This document shows, piece by piece, positions 43,700 to 54,164 of a stretch of 64,000 nucleotides of DNA. The translations under genes were made by a program, and so were the position numbers. Under the pieces are notes generated by a model. The model was not told the DNA's origin. It searched no databases and saw only the letters and a list, made by a program, of their open reading frames with translations. The number at the start of each line of letters is the position of its first letter. Position 1 is the stretch's first letter. Origin of the DNA: Omphiscola glabra (lineage: Eukaryota > Mollusca > Gastropoda > Lymnaeidae); the NCBI GenBank assembly GCA_964017045.1, contig OZ024794.1, positions 30,723,815-30,787,814 of the forward strand, given 5' to 3'.

Positions 43700-44590
43700 G
43701 GACACGCTGCAGTAGATAATGAAATCAAAAATTTATTTACGCAAGCTTATTTTTCTAGATCTATCTGAGACCGGACTTACCGTGCGCAAGTTGAGATATT
43801 TGAGATCACATGACTGTCAGAAAACAGAAAAAAAATGGTGAGATGGGTGGGTTGGGGGTGTGTGGGGGGGGGGGGTGCTGTCTTGTATGAAGCAAGATAC
43901 GAGATACGTTTCCCCACTGACAGCTCCCACAGCTCAGTTCACGGGAGATTAGACCAATTTAACAATACTGGAGTGGAGAATTACCGTACAGCGGGATAGT
44001 GTTTCTGACAGGTAGCCTATACCCCTAATCAAAATGTAATAATCCGCTACGTGAAAGAGAGAGAGACAGAGAGAGAGAGACAGAGAGAGCTGAAGACGTC
44101 CCCGCTCTCGGGCTATGCCGTACGGCATAATTCTCCATAGGATTTGATTCGAACTTCGGAGACCAAAAATAAGCCCAAGCCTACTGGGTACATTTTCTGT
44201 TTTTGAAAACATATCAAACGCAAAATGTATTTAGGGACCAATGGGAGTGAGTACGCCAGTAGGAGGGGGGAGAGGGGTGGCAGCCGCCCATGGGTGGTAC
44301 TTTTATTACCAGCATTATATAAGAGTTGTTTGTGGGGCGCTAGTTTGGGAGTTCGCCCCAGGGAGTCATTCAGTCAGGCTACGACAATGGGTATCAACGG
44401 CCAAGTCTGAAAACTCAAATCATGTGTTTTGGGGGTACTGCTGGGTTGGGGGGGGGGGGTGGCGGGGGAGAGAAAGACTATTGATATCTCTCACCCGAAT
44501 CTACTTTCTAAGATCTATATTCATTTTTTTTTTGGTTCCAAATATTTTAACTAGTCCAAATAGCTTAATAATAGGGGACTTTATTATAGT
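43700..44590. other. Intergenic, no gene recognised
   Basis: G-runs at 43865 and 44448 and a GAGAGA stretch at 44050-44092. No gene found. Confidence 0.4.
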
Positions 44591-44596
44591 CTAGAG

Positions 44597-44786
44597 CAGG
44601 CCACACACGGCCCGCCAGCACCCACTTTGCGGCCCGCGAAGTAACGAAACATTCTTCATTATTATTATTTTCTTAATGGCTCCCCCCATCCACACACACA
44701 CATTCCATGTCCTATTTTCTTTCGGCCTGCACAAGTTTTTCATAAGGTATTGCGACCAGCCTTACATTTTGAATTGTGCCGGCCTG
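44597..44786. mobile_element. hAT-type element, 190 bp, exact 8-bp target duplication
   Basis: Starts CAGGCCACACACGGCC and ends GTGCCGGCCTG. GTCTAGAG is present at 44589-44596 and 44787-44794. Internal GCGGCCCGC words are typical of some hAT MITEs. Confidence 0.85.
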
Positions 44787-44934
44787 GTCTAGAGAATATA
44801 ATTGGCTTTAATTTGTAGCATTATGACTTCTAGAAGCTTCAAATGCACACGTGGACTTGCTCAGAAATAAATGTAAAAATCCCAAACAAACTCATAAACG
44901 TGGCAGTATTTTCACATAAAGTTGCTATATTTTA

Positions 44935-45080
44935 GCCCTAGTTATAGCTCGCCAAAGATCGGCGACAACAATGAGTGAACTTCTCATCTACCAAAGTTAC
45001 TTGACAAAACATGAACTCAAGTAACGCACATTTAAGAATCCCAATTTTTGCTGCACCCCTTCTCCCCATCATACGTCACT
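44935..45080. repeat. Dispersed repeat shared with 39001-39090
   Basis: Both copies contain AGCTCGCCA, GGCGACA, GTGAACTTC, CATCT, TTACTTGACAAAACA and GAACTCAAGTAACGCAC in the same order and spacing. The right end (ATACGTCACTG, about 45071) looks like a hAT MITE terminus. Confidence 0.75.
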
Positions 45081-45084
45081 GCAC

Positions 45085-45960
45085 ACTTTTTTTTTTATTT
45101 CACGCCCATGGACTATATTAAATATTCTGATGTCCCAACCACTTTTAAACCGAATATTTTTTTTATACCCTACTTAAATTGAGGCGATTTCATTTTCCGA
45201 AAAGAAAATGTTACGCGCCAAACGCAGTTGCGTTATTAAAATAAAATATTTATATCATTTAGCCTAGTTATCGGGAATCATATTTTATGCGCCATTGATC
45301 TCATTATTGAACTGAACTTTCTTTCTAACATATAATACCAAATTCGGTTATTAGGAGCTAGCCACAATTTTTAAGAAGCAGCTGCCGGAAATGGAAGCAG
45401 CCGCCTAAAATGGAAGCAGACGTCGTAAATTGGAAGCAGTCCCCGAGTCATACCAGAAGCGTAATATATGTAAGAGATTTTTAAATTGAATATAAAAATA
45501 TGATAAAAGCCAAGCTCTGATATAACAATGTTTACAAGACGATCTATCATAGGCAAGGCACGTTAAATGTTTTCCAAAATTAGATTGAAACTCTTTGCGC
45601 AAGGTTTCCCAATTTTTTTGGTGTTGTTTTTTCTTTGTTTTAAGACGTAACGCAAATAGACCGCTACACATTATGTAAAGAGAAAGGGAAGGTTTATTGC
45701 ATGCCGAATTCTTATTTCAATGAAACTCTGTTTAAGTTATAAGTTAGCGCTCTGAGCTAACACACCGTGTAACTCGGAGGCTACAAGTCTAGATCACAGG
45801 AGATGTTATCGTGGATATTTAAAAAAATTTTTACTACGACATGACCACATATTTACCTTCTTAAAGACTAATAAATTAGAAATCCAACAGAAATAAGACA
45901 CCACGATGGAAACTGCGCTGTACTTTACGCATTCCTTAAAGTGTTCGCCTCTACGGACCG
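45085..45960. other. Intergenic, no gene recognised
   Basis: AT-rich. A short triplet of CGGAAATGGAAGCAG-like words at 45385-45440 is the only pattern seen. Confidence 0.4.
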
Positions 45961-46045
45961 TCTCAAACTACTGCCAGGAGCAATGAAGAAAGAAAGAACG
46001 AGAGGGGAAACGGAGGGGGGGGGGGGGAAGATAGAGTGTAGGCCC

Positions 46046-46283
46046 CAATGACGTGGTGGAGACAAGGGGACATCACTCTGGCTTCAGCACATTGGCGGGT
46101 TTTTTGGCAGAAGTGGACTCGAGACGGAGCCTTGCACGGACACAATTGGTACCGGAGCGATGAACGGATGTTAAGGTCTCCATTTCCTGTCGATTTGGTG
46201 CTACGCAACTTAAGGTGATCTCGCCAAGAAATTTTTCGGACAGGTTTTCCTTTTTGATAAAATTGCTTTTCAATTAATACCAT
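46046..46283 (-). other. Unassigned moderately GC-rich segment with overlapping open frames
   Basis: Two minus-strand frames are open here and both look less AT-biased than the surroundings. One is cysteine-containing (QLCPCKAPSRVHFCQKTRQC). No domain, splice context or homologue is recognised. It could be an exon, a decayed element or chance. Confidence 0.2.
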
Positions 46284-46384
46284 TTTAATCTACTACTTTA
46301 TCAAAATGACCTCATTATTTTTTCTTCTTCCGGAAACGGTAAAAAGCTAAGCCGTGTTTCGTCAGTCTCCGAATTTACAGAGAC

Positions 46385-46713
46385 CATTGACTGTCAGGAT
46401 ATAACATGTCATTGACTGTCAGGATATAGCATGTCATTGACTGTCAGGATATAACATGTCACTAACTGTCAGGATATAACATGTCACTGACTGTCAGGAT
46501 ATAACATGTCACTGACTGTCAGGATACAAAAAGTCATTGACTGTCGGGATATAACACGTCATTGACTGTCAGGATATAACATGTCATATACTGTCGGCAT
46601 ATAACATGTCATAGACAGTCAGGATATAACATGCCACTGGCTGTCAGGATACAACATGTCATTGACTGTCAGGATACAACATGTCACTGACTGTCAGGAT
46701 ATAACATGTCCTA
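46385..46713. repeat. 25-bp minisatellite, about 13 copies
   Basis: The unit is TGACTGTCAGGATATAACAT followed by GTCAT or GTCAC. Confidence 0.95.
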
Positions 46714-46714
46714 A

Positions 46715-47225
46715 ACACAGTTGTCTTGTTTTGTAAAAATGCCTAGCTCAGAGGTCGGCGACCTGCGCTCCAGAATAAATGTGTTTCTTTTCATTAAAAA
46801 AAAAAATTCAAGTTATATAAATTCAAAAGAAAAATTTACATTAAACGTTTATTTTCAATGTATTCCAACATTCGTGTAACAAGATTTTAATGAACATTTT
46901 GAAGTTACGGGATCCTGGGAAAGAAATTTGTAAAAAGTATTTATTATCTCTAAAAGATCAAATAATTTCGAGCAACATGTCATCCCGTATGTTGAAATGA
47001 AGAAAAAGTCACTACAAAAAAAGAGTGAATAAAGAAGTAACTTGTTCTATTAGTTTGACTGTGGTTTCTAACTCTGAAGTATCAGAAGTACACAAAAAAA
47101 TGTCCCCGGGTGTTCAGTGCACTTTCACGCCTTCAAGACGCCCGGATATTAATGAGGAATTGCTGCCATCAGAGTTTGGTCAACCCCCCCCTTTCCAATC
47201 ATTTTTTTTTAAATTGATAATGAAG
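46715..47225. other. Intergenic; one possible hAT fragment
   Basis: CAGAGGTCGGCGACCTGCG at 46750 resembles the first bases of a common hAT MITE type, but no matching right end was found. The rest is AT-rich. Confidence 0.4.
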
Positions 47226-47228
47226 TAG

Positions 47229-47470
47229 AAAGGGAAAACCTCTGGATATTCTTTCATGATGGTATTGGTGAAGACGACGTATGGACCCCAGTCAAACGGG
47301 AAAACCTCTGGGTATTCTTTCATGATGGTATTGGTGAAGACGACGTATGGACCCCAGTCAAACGGGAAAACCTCTGGGTATTCTTTCATGATGGTATTGG
47401 TGAAGACGACGTATGGACCCCAGTCAAACGGGAAAAGCTCTGGGTATTCTTTCATGATGGTATTGGTGAA
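47229..47470. repeat. 66-bp tandem repeat, about 4 copies, open on both strands
   Basis: Units contain GGGAAAACCTCTGGGTATTC, TTTCATGATGGTATTGGTGA and AGACGACGTATGGACCCCAG. 66 bp is 22 codons. The minus strand reads KEYPEVFPFDWGPYVVFTNT repeatedly, which looks unusually protein-like, but ORFs end just outside the array and the copies are nearly identical, so a repeat artefact is more likely. Confidence 0.93.
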
Positions 47471-47689
47471 GAAGAGATAGGACCACAGTCAAATAGGGAA
47501 AAAAAAACTGCAATTGAGCTTTACAAATGATTACAAAGTAGCATGTGGCAACCGTAATTCAGTACAGGTCAAAAGCCGGCAGTACAGAGAGACAGTAATA
47601 GAGCAGAGATAAACGTTCAAAGACTTCGGTTATTTTCAGCGGTGAATATTAATTACATCGTATGGAAATGTTAAGATATTTTATTACAA

Positions 47690-47820
47690 ATGAACTCTAT
47701 GCTCCGCTGTCTCCCTGGCTTTTGAACTCTATGCTCCGCTGTCTCCCCGGCTGGTGAACTATATGCTCCGCTGTCTCCTCGGCTGTTGAACTCTATGCTC
47801 CGCTGTCTCCCCGGCTGTAG
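47690..47820. repeat. 32-bp tandem repeat, 4 copies
   Basis: Units contain GAACTCTATGCTCCGCTGTC and TCCCCGGCTG. Confidence 0.92.
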
Positions 47821-48045
47821 TAATATTCGATTATCTCCGTTAAAGGCAATATTGCCATCAAGGACTTGAGTTGTTACGACATCTGATGGATGATTTTTTT
47901 TTTTGCCATGGAGAAATAAATGCTTTTAGCTGACATACTTTAGTATTTTTCTAGCTTAAAATCTTAAGCAGAATGTGGATTTAAACCGGTATTGATGAAA
48001 ATGAATGGTGTATATTCAAAACACATTTCTATTTATTGGACTTAC

Positions 48046-48196
48046 ATGTTCAGTTCACACGATCAAATTTGCTTCAAATTTGCTTCAGATTTTCGTGAAT
48101 TTTTTTTGAATGCAGTATTTTGTTTTACTAAACAGTGCGTTAGAAAAAAAAATTTGACGAAAATTTGAAGCCAATTTGATCATGTAAGCTGAACAT
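48046..48196. mobile_element. Foldback-type MITE, 151 bp
   Basis: The left end ATGTTCAGTTCACACGATCA and the inverted right end ATGTTCAGCTTACATGATCA match over about 37 bp. The centre has GCAGTATTTTGTTTTACTAA. Same family as 4062. Confidence 0.8.
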
Positions 48197-48199
48197 AAG

Positions 48200-48735
48200 A
48201 AAATAATGCTATCTTATCTTTATCTCTGCATTTCTTCCACAGCCGTTTTGTTTTACTATGTGTGTTCAACAACCCCCCTTAAGAAGGGGAAACTAGTGCA
48301 TGTTCTAAACGTGCAGCGCTTCTTCAGGATTTTTCTCTCTCCGCTGGTGATTATTTTCAAGGTATCCGATATTTGCATGCTGTTATTTAGCTTTCCATTT
48401 TGTCTGTTTGTCTGGGCAAAATCTGTCCGTCACAATGCAACGATGGTGTAGATTTCGCAGGACGAAATCACAAGACCTGGGATTATTCTTTTTAGGATTC
48501 TAAGCTGGTTCCCGTGCGGAAAATTGCCTCTCTCGAGAGCCGCTGGTTAACCCAAGGGAACTTCACGTGGATGAAACGGCTTGGCGCCAGTGGCTTAGCA
48601 GGAGTTGTCGGAATGTTTTTATTGTGTCAATGTTATCCGCCCTACGGGACTCCATCTCTGAGTTTGATTTCAGAGCATCCTTCTCTTAGATGAGTTGCCA
48701 TCCAAGGTTAACGTGCCCCATCAACCCGGGTCGCT
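48200..48735. other. Intergenic, no gene recognised
   Basis: An ORF of 81 codons at 48206 is hydrophobic low complexity without support. Nothing else identified. Confidence 0.4.
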
Positions 48736-48825
48736 GGTGACTAGGGGTCGCAATCCGGGATCCCGAATTTCGAAAATACAGGACCATAATTTATGCTCGA
48801 AAATACCGGGAGTGGATTTATGAAA

Positions 48826-49120
48826 ACGGGGATTTCGTCTCAGATACATAGACATATGCAAACGCGATATGAAGGCGGCTAACATCAACATCTCAAATTG
48901 GGAGGACCTGGCGGAGGATCGATCCACATGGCTGGGCATCGTGAAGGAAGGATCATTACGTGCCGAGGAGCTCTACAGGGCGGAAGCAGCTGTGAAGAGA
49001 GCGCGGAGAAAGGCCAGAAAACACTGCTCCACCGTATTCGTGTGTGGGACATGCAAAAGAGACTGCCACTCGAGGATCGGTCTCACTAGCCACACGAAGA
49101 GCTGCAACCAGACAAGATAA
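48826..49120 (+). pseudogene. LINE remnant: C-terminal end with zinc-knuckle-like motif
   Basis: The frame reads GFRLRYIDICKRDMKAANIN, then NWEDLAEDRSTW, then a basic stretch (AAVKRARRKARK), then FVCGTCKRDCHSRIGLTSH and KSC, and stops at 49118. A CKRDMK block, a WExLAxDRxxW block and a terminal CxxCxxxC-SRIGLxSH-C motif mark the end of polyproteins of a widespread non-LTR lineage. It is 5'-truncated, as LINE copies usually are. The short following segment (ATCGTCTCTCGTAGACGGA) looks like its 3' UTR. Distinct from the LINEs at 18370 and 26082. Confidence 0.8.
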
Positions 49121-50150
49121 TCTATCGTCTCTCGTAGACGGAAAGATGCCATACATACCAAATGATGTTAACAGTGCTTTTTTAAGATATTTTATTTCTC
49201 CCGAAAATTCATTTATCAACGATGTAGTTAAACCCCCCCCACCCCCCCCCCCCCCCACCACCCCCCCAAAAAAAAAGAAAAAAAAAAAAAGATTCAAATA
49301 AAAAATAAAGGCCACATTACTATTTAGTAATATGAAACAATATTTGCATAACACAAGCAGGTCTATCAGAGTCGTCGCTTGACTTTTTTAGGCCTTTTTT
49401 CGTTCTATCCTCTCCCCCCTTGCATTGAAAGAAGATAATTAAGAAAAAATCCACATCACATCTTTAAGCCCCTAAAATATCTGATCCCCACTACAGATGT
49501 AGGGGGTTGCTGGACTCACACGATGTTTCTAAGGTTAAGTGACACCTACATTTTTTTTAAACTAGCATCTCTTTCGTTGCTCTCCAAGTGTAGAATGTTG
49601 CAAAACTAAATTAAAGTATTTGCTAAAAAAAACTTACTTGTATTTTGAATTTATCAAAAATTATCTGAGGACTATAAAGATTTAATAGGCAATATTCAGC
49701 TGGGGTATGCGTATAGTTCATGTTCCGCTGGTGGGTCGTTAAGGATGTCTTTGATCATTATTATGGCTAACGTTGGCGCTTCCAACACGAAAGTTTGATA
49801 TGTCATCACAAAATTGTGTGAAAGAAAAATTGTATTCATGTATATGCCACAAGGCACCACCCCCCCCCCCCCCCCTGCATTTTGAATTTTCGCGAAAGTC
49901 TTCAGCACCTTCAATTTCTTGCACTCCTTCCCTCACGCCGATCAATGTTACAGTTTGGGGTTAAACATAATCTTGTGCCTGGGGCACGCCACAGCTGGAG
50001 TGAATTCAGTTTATGTATAACACTGGCGCCATAATGTCTCGATGGACCCTTAAAAAATGTTCTTCCCCTGATCCCAAAAGTCTAATAGAAACATTGAACT
50101 CAACTATACCCCAAACTGCACCTCTTGATTTTGAAATTATTTTTAAAAAA
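49121..50150. other. Intergenic, C-runs and AT-rich sequence
   Basis: C-runs at 49231-49267 and 49859-49876. No gene found. Confidence 0.4.
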
Positions 50151-50154
50151 TTAC

Positions 50155-50282
50155 GAAGTGGCTATTGGTACCCGGGTACCAGAATTGAGAGGTGGGGATT
50201 AAAAAAAACGATTTAAAATATGATTGTTGGGTTTGTAAGACCAAATGAGGTATCAAGTGAAAGATAATTGAATGTACTATAC
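50155..50282 (+). mobile_element. Single arm of the 13880-type foldback element
   Basis: GTGGCTATTGGTACCCGGGT, then GAGAGGTGGGGATTAAA, then GGGTTTGTAAGACCAAATGA and AAAGATAATTGAATG match one arm of the palindrome at 13880. It ends abruptly at the dispersed repeat starting about 50283. Confidence 0.78.
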
Positions 50283-50760
50283 GCTGAAACTTGGCACATA
50301 GACTCGTTGCCGATAAGAACACATTCTTTTAAATTTACACCCCCAACCCCAAAATATCAGTTTTTTTCCCTGTTTTTCAACGGAAGAAGAAGGACATTTG
50401 ATGACACTGATTTCCCGAAATAAAATTCCCGATAACTGCGCTAAATGATTTTCGTGGAAATATTGCAAGCATGTTCGGTGCGTAATATCTTTTTTTGTTT
50501 TTCTGAAATTGTTGGTGAAATATATTGTAAAAAAAGCAGGTGGGTCATTAGAATATTAATATAGTTCGGAGACGTGAAAAAAATGTACGGTGGGGAGCCT
50601 TGGGGGGGGGGGGGGATGAGGAGCACTATTGGGATTCTTATAAAGTACGTTGCTGGAATGCATGTTTTGTCAAATGTTCATCCCCATTCCCCATTGCTTT
50701 ATATTACATATTATAAAGGATTTATACGAAAAAAAAGAGTTGTTTTTAGGTGTGGTCTAA
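50283..50760 (+). repeat. Dispersed AGCTGAAACTTGGCAC family, copy 4 (most complete)
   Basis: Contains, in order, GCTGAAACTTGGCACATAGA, GGAAGAAGAAGGACATTTGA, GATAACTGCGCTAAATGA, GTGCGTAATAT, GGGTCATTAGAATATTAA, GTGAAAAAAATGTACGG, AGCCTTGGGGG and TATAAAGGATTTATACG. It is uninterrupted at the point where the pogo-like element split copy 3. Confidence 0.8.
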
Positions 50761-50825
50761 TGATTAAATCGTTTATTTTAACTTCGCTAATGTTCGCGTG
50801 TTTCTTTATGGCTAGGTGTGTGTCA

Positions 50826-51180
50826 AAATCTCCAGACGGCAAATTGACTCACTTTCAAGCTGAAACTTGGCACATGGACCTGTTGGCGATAACAACGCGT
50901 TTATTTAAATGTTCAGCCCCAACACAAACCCAATGAAAGAAATATGATGACTCTGATTTCCCGGAATAAATATCTCGATAGCTTCGCGAAATGAGATTCT
51001 TAAAAAATATATACATATCAAATGCGTTTGGTGCGTAATATTTTCTTTTGTTTTTTTCTGAAATTGTTGGTGAAATAAATCTGCGGTGTAAAAAGTGGGT
51101 GGGACATTAGAAATATTGATTTAAAGAAAAATAATGAAAACGTATTTAAAGGATTTATAATATATAAATAGTTTTTAGGA
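50826..51180 (+). repeat. Dispersed AGCTGAAACTTGGCAC family, copy 5
   Basis: Repeats the order of copy 4 (CAAGCTGAAACTTGGCACAT, TTCAGCCCCAAC, GTGCGTAATATTTTCTTTTG, GTGGGACATTAGAAATATTG) and follows it directly in the same orientation. Confidence 0.75.
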
Positions 51181-51587
51181 GTTGTTTAATTACGGCTTAA
51201 AATCATATTATTGAATGAAATGTATAAATTTGAAAAACAATTTCTATAAATGAATAACGGTTTGTTTTTTTTTTCTGTTTTTTTTTTCCTTTCTGTGAAT
51301 CAAGGGACATTACTTCTTAAATTCAAGTCTTTGCTATTGAGTGACGAGTTACTGACGTTTATCATTTTAATGAAATTGTGATAATAACGCCAAAACTAAA
51401 ACATATTTCTTTTTTTTGTCTCATGAATATTCAAACAATTTTTGACGTGATTTGTTTCACAGCCGCACAGCGAGTCAAATATTCTTATGTTTAACACAAC
51501 CATTGATGTTTCCACACATAAATTCCATGAAGTGTTTTCAATAAAATTAGAATCGTTACGCTTTTACTGCAGACAGCAGTTCAACTT

Positions 51588-51760
51588 AGAACAATTAAAG
51601 AAGTTAGAAGAATTAAAGAAATTAGAACAATTAAAGGAATTAGAAGAATTAAAGAAATAAGAAGAATTAAAGAAATAAGAAGAATTAAAGGAATTAGAAG
51701 AATTAAAGAAATAAGAAGAATTAAAGAAATAAGAAGAATTAAAGGAATTAGAACAATTCA
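51588..51760. repeat. 18-bp tandem repeat, about 10 copies
   Basis: Units AATTAAAGAAATAAGAAG and AATTAAAGGAATTAGAAG alternate irregularly. Confidence 0.93.
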
Positions 51761-51849
51761 AGATTTAAAGAAATTGTGACCTTTTGTTATGAAAGCATCA
51801 TGTTCTTTCACATCGGCTTCCCGGACAAAGTTTTTGACAAGTTCTTAGC

Positions 51850-52105
51850 AATGCATCGGTGGTAGAGACGGATAGATTTTGGGCAAAGGGTCGATGGTAG
51901 GTAAAGAGACTTTTGGGGCATTAGGTCGGTGGAAGGGAATGTGACGTTTTCGGGATTAGGTCGATGGTAGGTAAAGAGACTTTTGGGGCATTAGGTCGGT
52001 GTAAGGGAATGTGACGTTTTCGGGATTAGGTCGGTGGTATGTAAAGAGAATTTTTTGGCATAAGGTTGGTTGAAGGGAAGGAGACGTTTGGGGCCAAGGG
52101 TCAGT
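51850..52105. repeat. Imperfect 70-bp tandem repeat, 3 copies
   Basis: Units contain TTTTGGGGCATTAGGTCGGT, GGAATGTGACGTTTTCGGGA and GATGGTAGGTAAAGAGA. Confidence 0.85.
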
Positions 52106-52109
52106 AGTG

Positions 52110-52850
52110 GGGGATGAGGGTTACTCCTTTTTGAATGAAGAATCTGGGAGATTTGTTGTTGATTTTGCTATTTATCAAGACTAAGGGTGACATTTTAAAT
52201 ATTTACAAAAAACAGCCAACTCTGTAAATAAGTTTGACTTTTAAAATGGAGACACATTTACAACCCTCAGTCGATTGTAATAAAATGAATTATTGGAAAT
52301 GGCTTTGTCTATGACGTTAACAATAACATGAGTGAGTTTCCTTATCGTAAAATCTCTTTCTTTACATTTTTTAAAGGTTAAAAAATACCCTAAACTGATC
52401 TGCTAAAAGGACTCTACCCGCTCCATGTAACTGTAGCCTTCGCCAGGGTCCTTATTATATATTCAAATTAGCTTGGACCACTTCTGAGGATCACAAGCAA
52501 GTAGAACCTCTCATACGATAGGGGAGGTCTGACAGACACCAGGCCCGGACCTCACAATCACAGACTCGGGTGGAGGGTGGGGGGGGGGTGGGGGGTCACA
52601 CATTAAAACTAATATCAGGTTGAAATAATCACAAGGCATATTGAGGCATTAATCATGATACCAAACACCAAAAAATAAGTCATTGACGGTTTCCATTTAG
52701 AAACACGTCATTTTAATTATAAAAATTAATATAAATAGTCTTTTTTCAAATTAATTGTCTCTTTTTATTTGCTTAAATTCTATTCAGGGCGAGAAAAAAA
52801 GGAATCGAAAAATTTAAAAATATTTTTTTCAGAACTCGCCTTTTTTCATC
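52110..52850. other. Intergenic, no gene recognised
   Basis: AT-rich with a G-run at 52572-52594. No gene found. Confidence 0.4.
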
Positions 52851-52855
52851 AATAC

Positions 52856-53045
52856 CGGCGGGACTCAACCTGTGGGTCGAACGACCCCTTTGGGGGTCGA
52901 ACGACCCTTACAAACGTGTCGCCTTCGATGACTGGAAATCGCATATTTATGAAGTAGCAACAAAATAAATTTTATGGTTGGGAGTCACCACAACACGAGG
53001 AACTGTATTAAAGGGTCGCCGCATTAGGAAGGTTGAGAACCACCG
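52856..53045 (+). mobile_element. SPIN-like non-autonomous hAT element, copy 5 (most diverged)
   Basis: 190 bp. The left end is degraded (CGGCGGGACTCAACC) and the right end is GGTTGAGAACCACCG. The flanks ATCAATAC and ATCTACAG agree at five of eight positions. CCTTTGGGGGTCGAACGACC, GAAGTAGCAACAAAAT and CACCACAACACGAGGAACTG are retained. Confidence 0.82.
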
Positions 53046-53049
53046 ATCT

Positions 53050-53740
53050 ACAGCCACAAAGCTTATGTCTTGTAACTTTAGTAACTTTAATTTAAAAATA
53101 AACACAGATTAAGATTTCGATCGATACCAAATGTGTCTAGGTAGCGTTGTAATTATATTATCAAAGAAAAGCGCGTCCAATGGCCTATTTTGTATAAATT
53201 TTGCCCCACCCTCAAGACAAAATTTTCTTTGACCATACTAATTTAAAAGACATTTTAACAATATTAAATTACTTTTTTAATTCACATGGTAAAAGACAAA
53301 GTATTCATTAGATGTTTATCTATTAATCACATATGTTTAATAAAAGGATTATAAATATCGATACTTTCCCCAACATTTTCTTTTAATACGCATAGCGTAT
53401 GCCCGAACGAGTTTCGAAATATCTAAATGTTTTGGTTTCGTCTGAAAGTCTCGTTAAGCTTTTGGATTCGGCCTCTGTTTCGCCAAAAGTCATTTTTAAC
53501 TTTAGGTTTGGTTTCAGCCAAAATCAGAAAAATCACCTTCGGTCGATCTCTAATTTCGACTGTCAGCTGTTGACAATTAGAGAACCAGAGAAGAAGGTGT
53601 CAATTACTGTTTCTCATTTCGTGGGTTCTGAGCGGGAACAGAGTTTTCCTTATCTTGGAATCTGGGATTTCACACGATATCCCGGGATAAAATTAATTTA
53701 TTAAAAATAAAGGCTAATTATTAATCTTGGTGCCTCATTT
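53050..53740. other. Intergenic, no gene recognised
   Basis: An ORF of 101 codons at 53399 has no recognisable domain. A CCCGGGATAAAA word near 53682 recurs in the CCCGGGA-rich sequence at 55765-55860, so part of this may be an old element. Confidence 0.35.
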
Positions 53741-53744
53741 GCGA

Positions 53745-54160
53745 AAGCTTGGTTCCGATAGGGTCAAAACCCTGGTTCCGATAGGGTCAAAACCCAGATT
53801 AGGGATACATTTAGGGTTCAGGTTAGGTTTAGGGATACATTTAGGGTTCAGGTTAGGTTTAGGGATACATTTAGGGTTCAGGTTAGGTTTAGGGATACAT
53901 TTAGGGTTCAGGTTAGGTTTAGGGATACATTTAGGGTTCAGGTTAGGTTTAGGGATACATTTAGGGTTCACGTTAGGTTTAGGGATACATTTAGGGTTCA
54001 GGTTAGGTTTAGGGATACATTTAGGGTTCAGGTTAGGTTTACGGATACATTTAGGAAAAATTTTTCATTATTTTTAAACGTTGTATTCTTAATTGTACGG
54101 GTCACGACAATCAAGATGGCGGCCATGGTTAAAAAAAAAAAACGGAGCACTATCTCTACC
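53745..54160 (+). mobile_element. Dispersed element with TTAGGG-rich tandem core, copy 1
   Basis: A tandem core (53800-54055) is followed by a unique tail with TTCATTATTTTTAAACGTTG, TATTCTTAATTGTACGGGTC, AATCAAGATGGCGGCCATGG and an A-run. The same core-tail junction and tail recur at 59768-59925 and 63351-63510. No ORF; class unknown. Confidence 0.78.
53800..54055. repeat. 30-bp TTAGGG-rich minisatellite, 8-9 copies
   Basis: Units join TAGGGATACATTTAGGGTTC and AGGTTAGGTT. Each unit contains telomere-like TTAGGG and TTAGG words, but the true hexamer is never repeated perfectly. ORFs over it read GIHLGFRLGL repeatedly and are artefacts. Confidence 0.95.
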
Positions 54161-54164
54161 GACT

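Noticed and set aside
53399..53704. 101-codon ORF as a gene
   Set aside because: No domain, splice sites or repeat structure; its length is within what AT-moderate non-coding sequence gives by chance.
53800..54055. Telomere or interstitial telomeric site
   Set aside because: The unit is a 30-bp sequence that merely contains TTAGGG words; perfect hexamer runs are absent and the sequence recurs with a common tail as a dispersed element.
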